Source: Paracoccus liaowanqingii
GTDB taxonomy: Bacteria; Pseudomonadota; Alphaproteobacteria; Rhodobacterales; Rhodobacteraceae
Reading direction: 5' to 3'
Length of the DNA: 64,000 nt
NCBI RefSeq assembly: GCF_004683865.2
Contig: NZ_CP038439.1
Location: forward strand, 2,730,001-2,794,000
The notes beneath the pieces are model-generated. The model was not told where the DNA came from and made no database searches. It was given only the letters and a program-made list of their open reading frames with translations. How positions within the stretch are numbered: position 1 is the stretch's first letter; the number at the start of each line of letters is the position of its first letter. The position numbers and the translations under genes were made by a program. Positions 63,482 through 64,000 of this stretch are shown here, one piece after another.

Positions 63482-64000
63482 CCTTCCAGAGCTTTGACGA
63501 TCCCGCCGCGGGCAGCGACCATGCAGCCCGGCTGGATGCCCTGCGCGAGGTGATGGCGCGGCAGGATCTGGCCGCCGTCATCGTGCCCCGCGCGGATGTG
63601 CATCAGGGCGAATACGTGGCCGAGGCCGATGCGCGGCTGGCCTGGCTGACGGGCTTCACCGGCAGCGCGGGCTTTGCCATCGTCTGCACCGACCGGGCGG
63701 GCGTCTTCGTGGACGGGCGCTATCGGGTGCAGGTGCGCGACCAGTTGGACCTGGCGCGCTTCACCCCGGTCAACTGGCCCGAGACGCGCCCCTCGGACTG
63801 GCTGCGCGAGGCGCTGCCGCAGGGCGGTCGCGTGGGCTTCGACCCCTGGCTGCATGCCCGGCGCGAGATCGAGGGGATGGAGACGGCGCTGGAAGGGTCC
63901 GGCATCGGCCTGATCGCGCTGGAGGCTAATCCCGTCGATGCCGTCTGGCCCGACCGTCCCGCCCCGCCCGTGGGCGCGGCCCGCATCCATCCCGAGGATC
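63478..64000 (+). CDS. pepP: Xaa-Pro aminopeptidase (partial, runs off window)
   Basis: The first about 174 residues are visible, beginning GTG 63478 and overlapping the preceding stop as GTGA. The N-terminal creatinase-type domain reads DALREVMARQDLAAVIVPRA, then EYVAEADARLAWLTGFTGSA and VFVDGRYRVQVRDQLD, as in the long aminopeptidase P family. The metal-binding pita-bread domain lies beyond the window, so catalytic residues cannot be checked. It should cleave N-terminal residues next to proline. Confidence 0.85.
   Translation, partial: MTFQSFDDPAAGSDHAARLDALREVMARQDLAAVIVPRADVHQGEYVAEADARLAWLTGFTGSAGFAIVCTDRAGVFVDGRYRVQVRDQLDLARFTPVNWPETRPSDWLREALPQGGRVGFDPWLHARREIEGMETALEGSGIGLIALEANPVDAVWPDRPAPPVGAARIHPED

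Overview
The window is a high-GC, gene-dense chromosomal segment from an alphaproteobacterium of the order Rhodobacterales, most likely Paracoccus or a close relative. The signs are a GcrA cell-cycle regulator, a lipid-associated phosphatidylcholine synthase, a nitrogen-type PTS cluster beside pckA, the two-domain dCTP deaminase, the mreBCD-mrdA-rodA block next to leuA, and a characteristic GC-rich dispersed repeat in several intergenic gaps. I see no phage, transposase, rRNA or CRISPR array. About 59 protein genes, two tRNA genes, one self-splicing intron and a set of regulatory elements can be supported.

1-5 kb: a leftward hprK-rapZ-EIIA-HPr-tetR cluster diverges from pckA. hprK carries an apparent one-base deletion. 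The gap before pckA holds operator-like palindromes. 5-16 kb: argF and argD, an orphan ABC-2 permease, gcrA, metG, a FepA-like TonB receptor and arginase. 16-24 kb: a large clade-2 type catalase; a tRNA-Leu(UAA) gene split by a 225-nt group I intron; an MFS transporter and a NYN-domain protein; then folK, rpoZ, rsh and a DUF2062 gene.

24-33 kb: a leftward cell-shape operon (mreB-mreC-mreD-mrdA-rodA, then a hydroxyacid dehydrogenase) preceded by leuA, which has a short Leu-rich leader peptide and alternative hairpins typical of attenuation. 33-39 kb: a universal stress protein, a sodium:amino acid symporter, a FucP-like transporter, phosphatidylcholine synthase, an SseB-like protein and a serine hydrolase. 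39-46 kb: bamE, the yceD-rpmF-plsX-fabH lipid/ribosome block, a small zinc-finger protein, ihfA, a MerR regulator, tRNA-Pro(GGG), dcd and a small four-helix membrane protein.

46-64 kb: an rRNA methyltransferase, the argS-SPOR-nagZ-scpA-scpB series, a Na+/H+ antiporter, a DEAD-box helicase with a very long disordered tail, lnt, a J-domain protein divergent from bolA, glpX, recJ, a UPF0173 hydrolase and the start of an Xaa-Pro aminopeptidase that runs off the window.

Most content is core metabolism and cell biology. The most notable features are the tRNA intron, the hprK frameshift, the dispersed repeat family that sits mainly between convergent genes, and the leuA attenuator.
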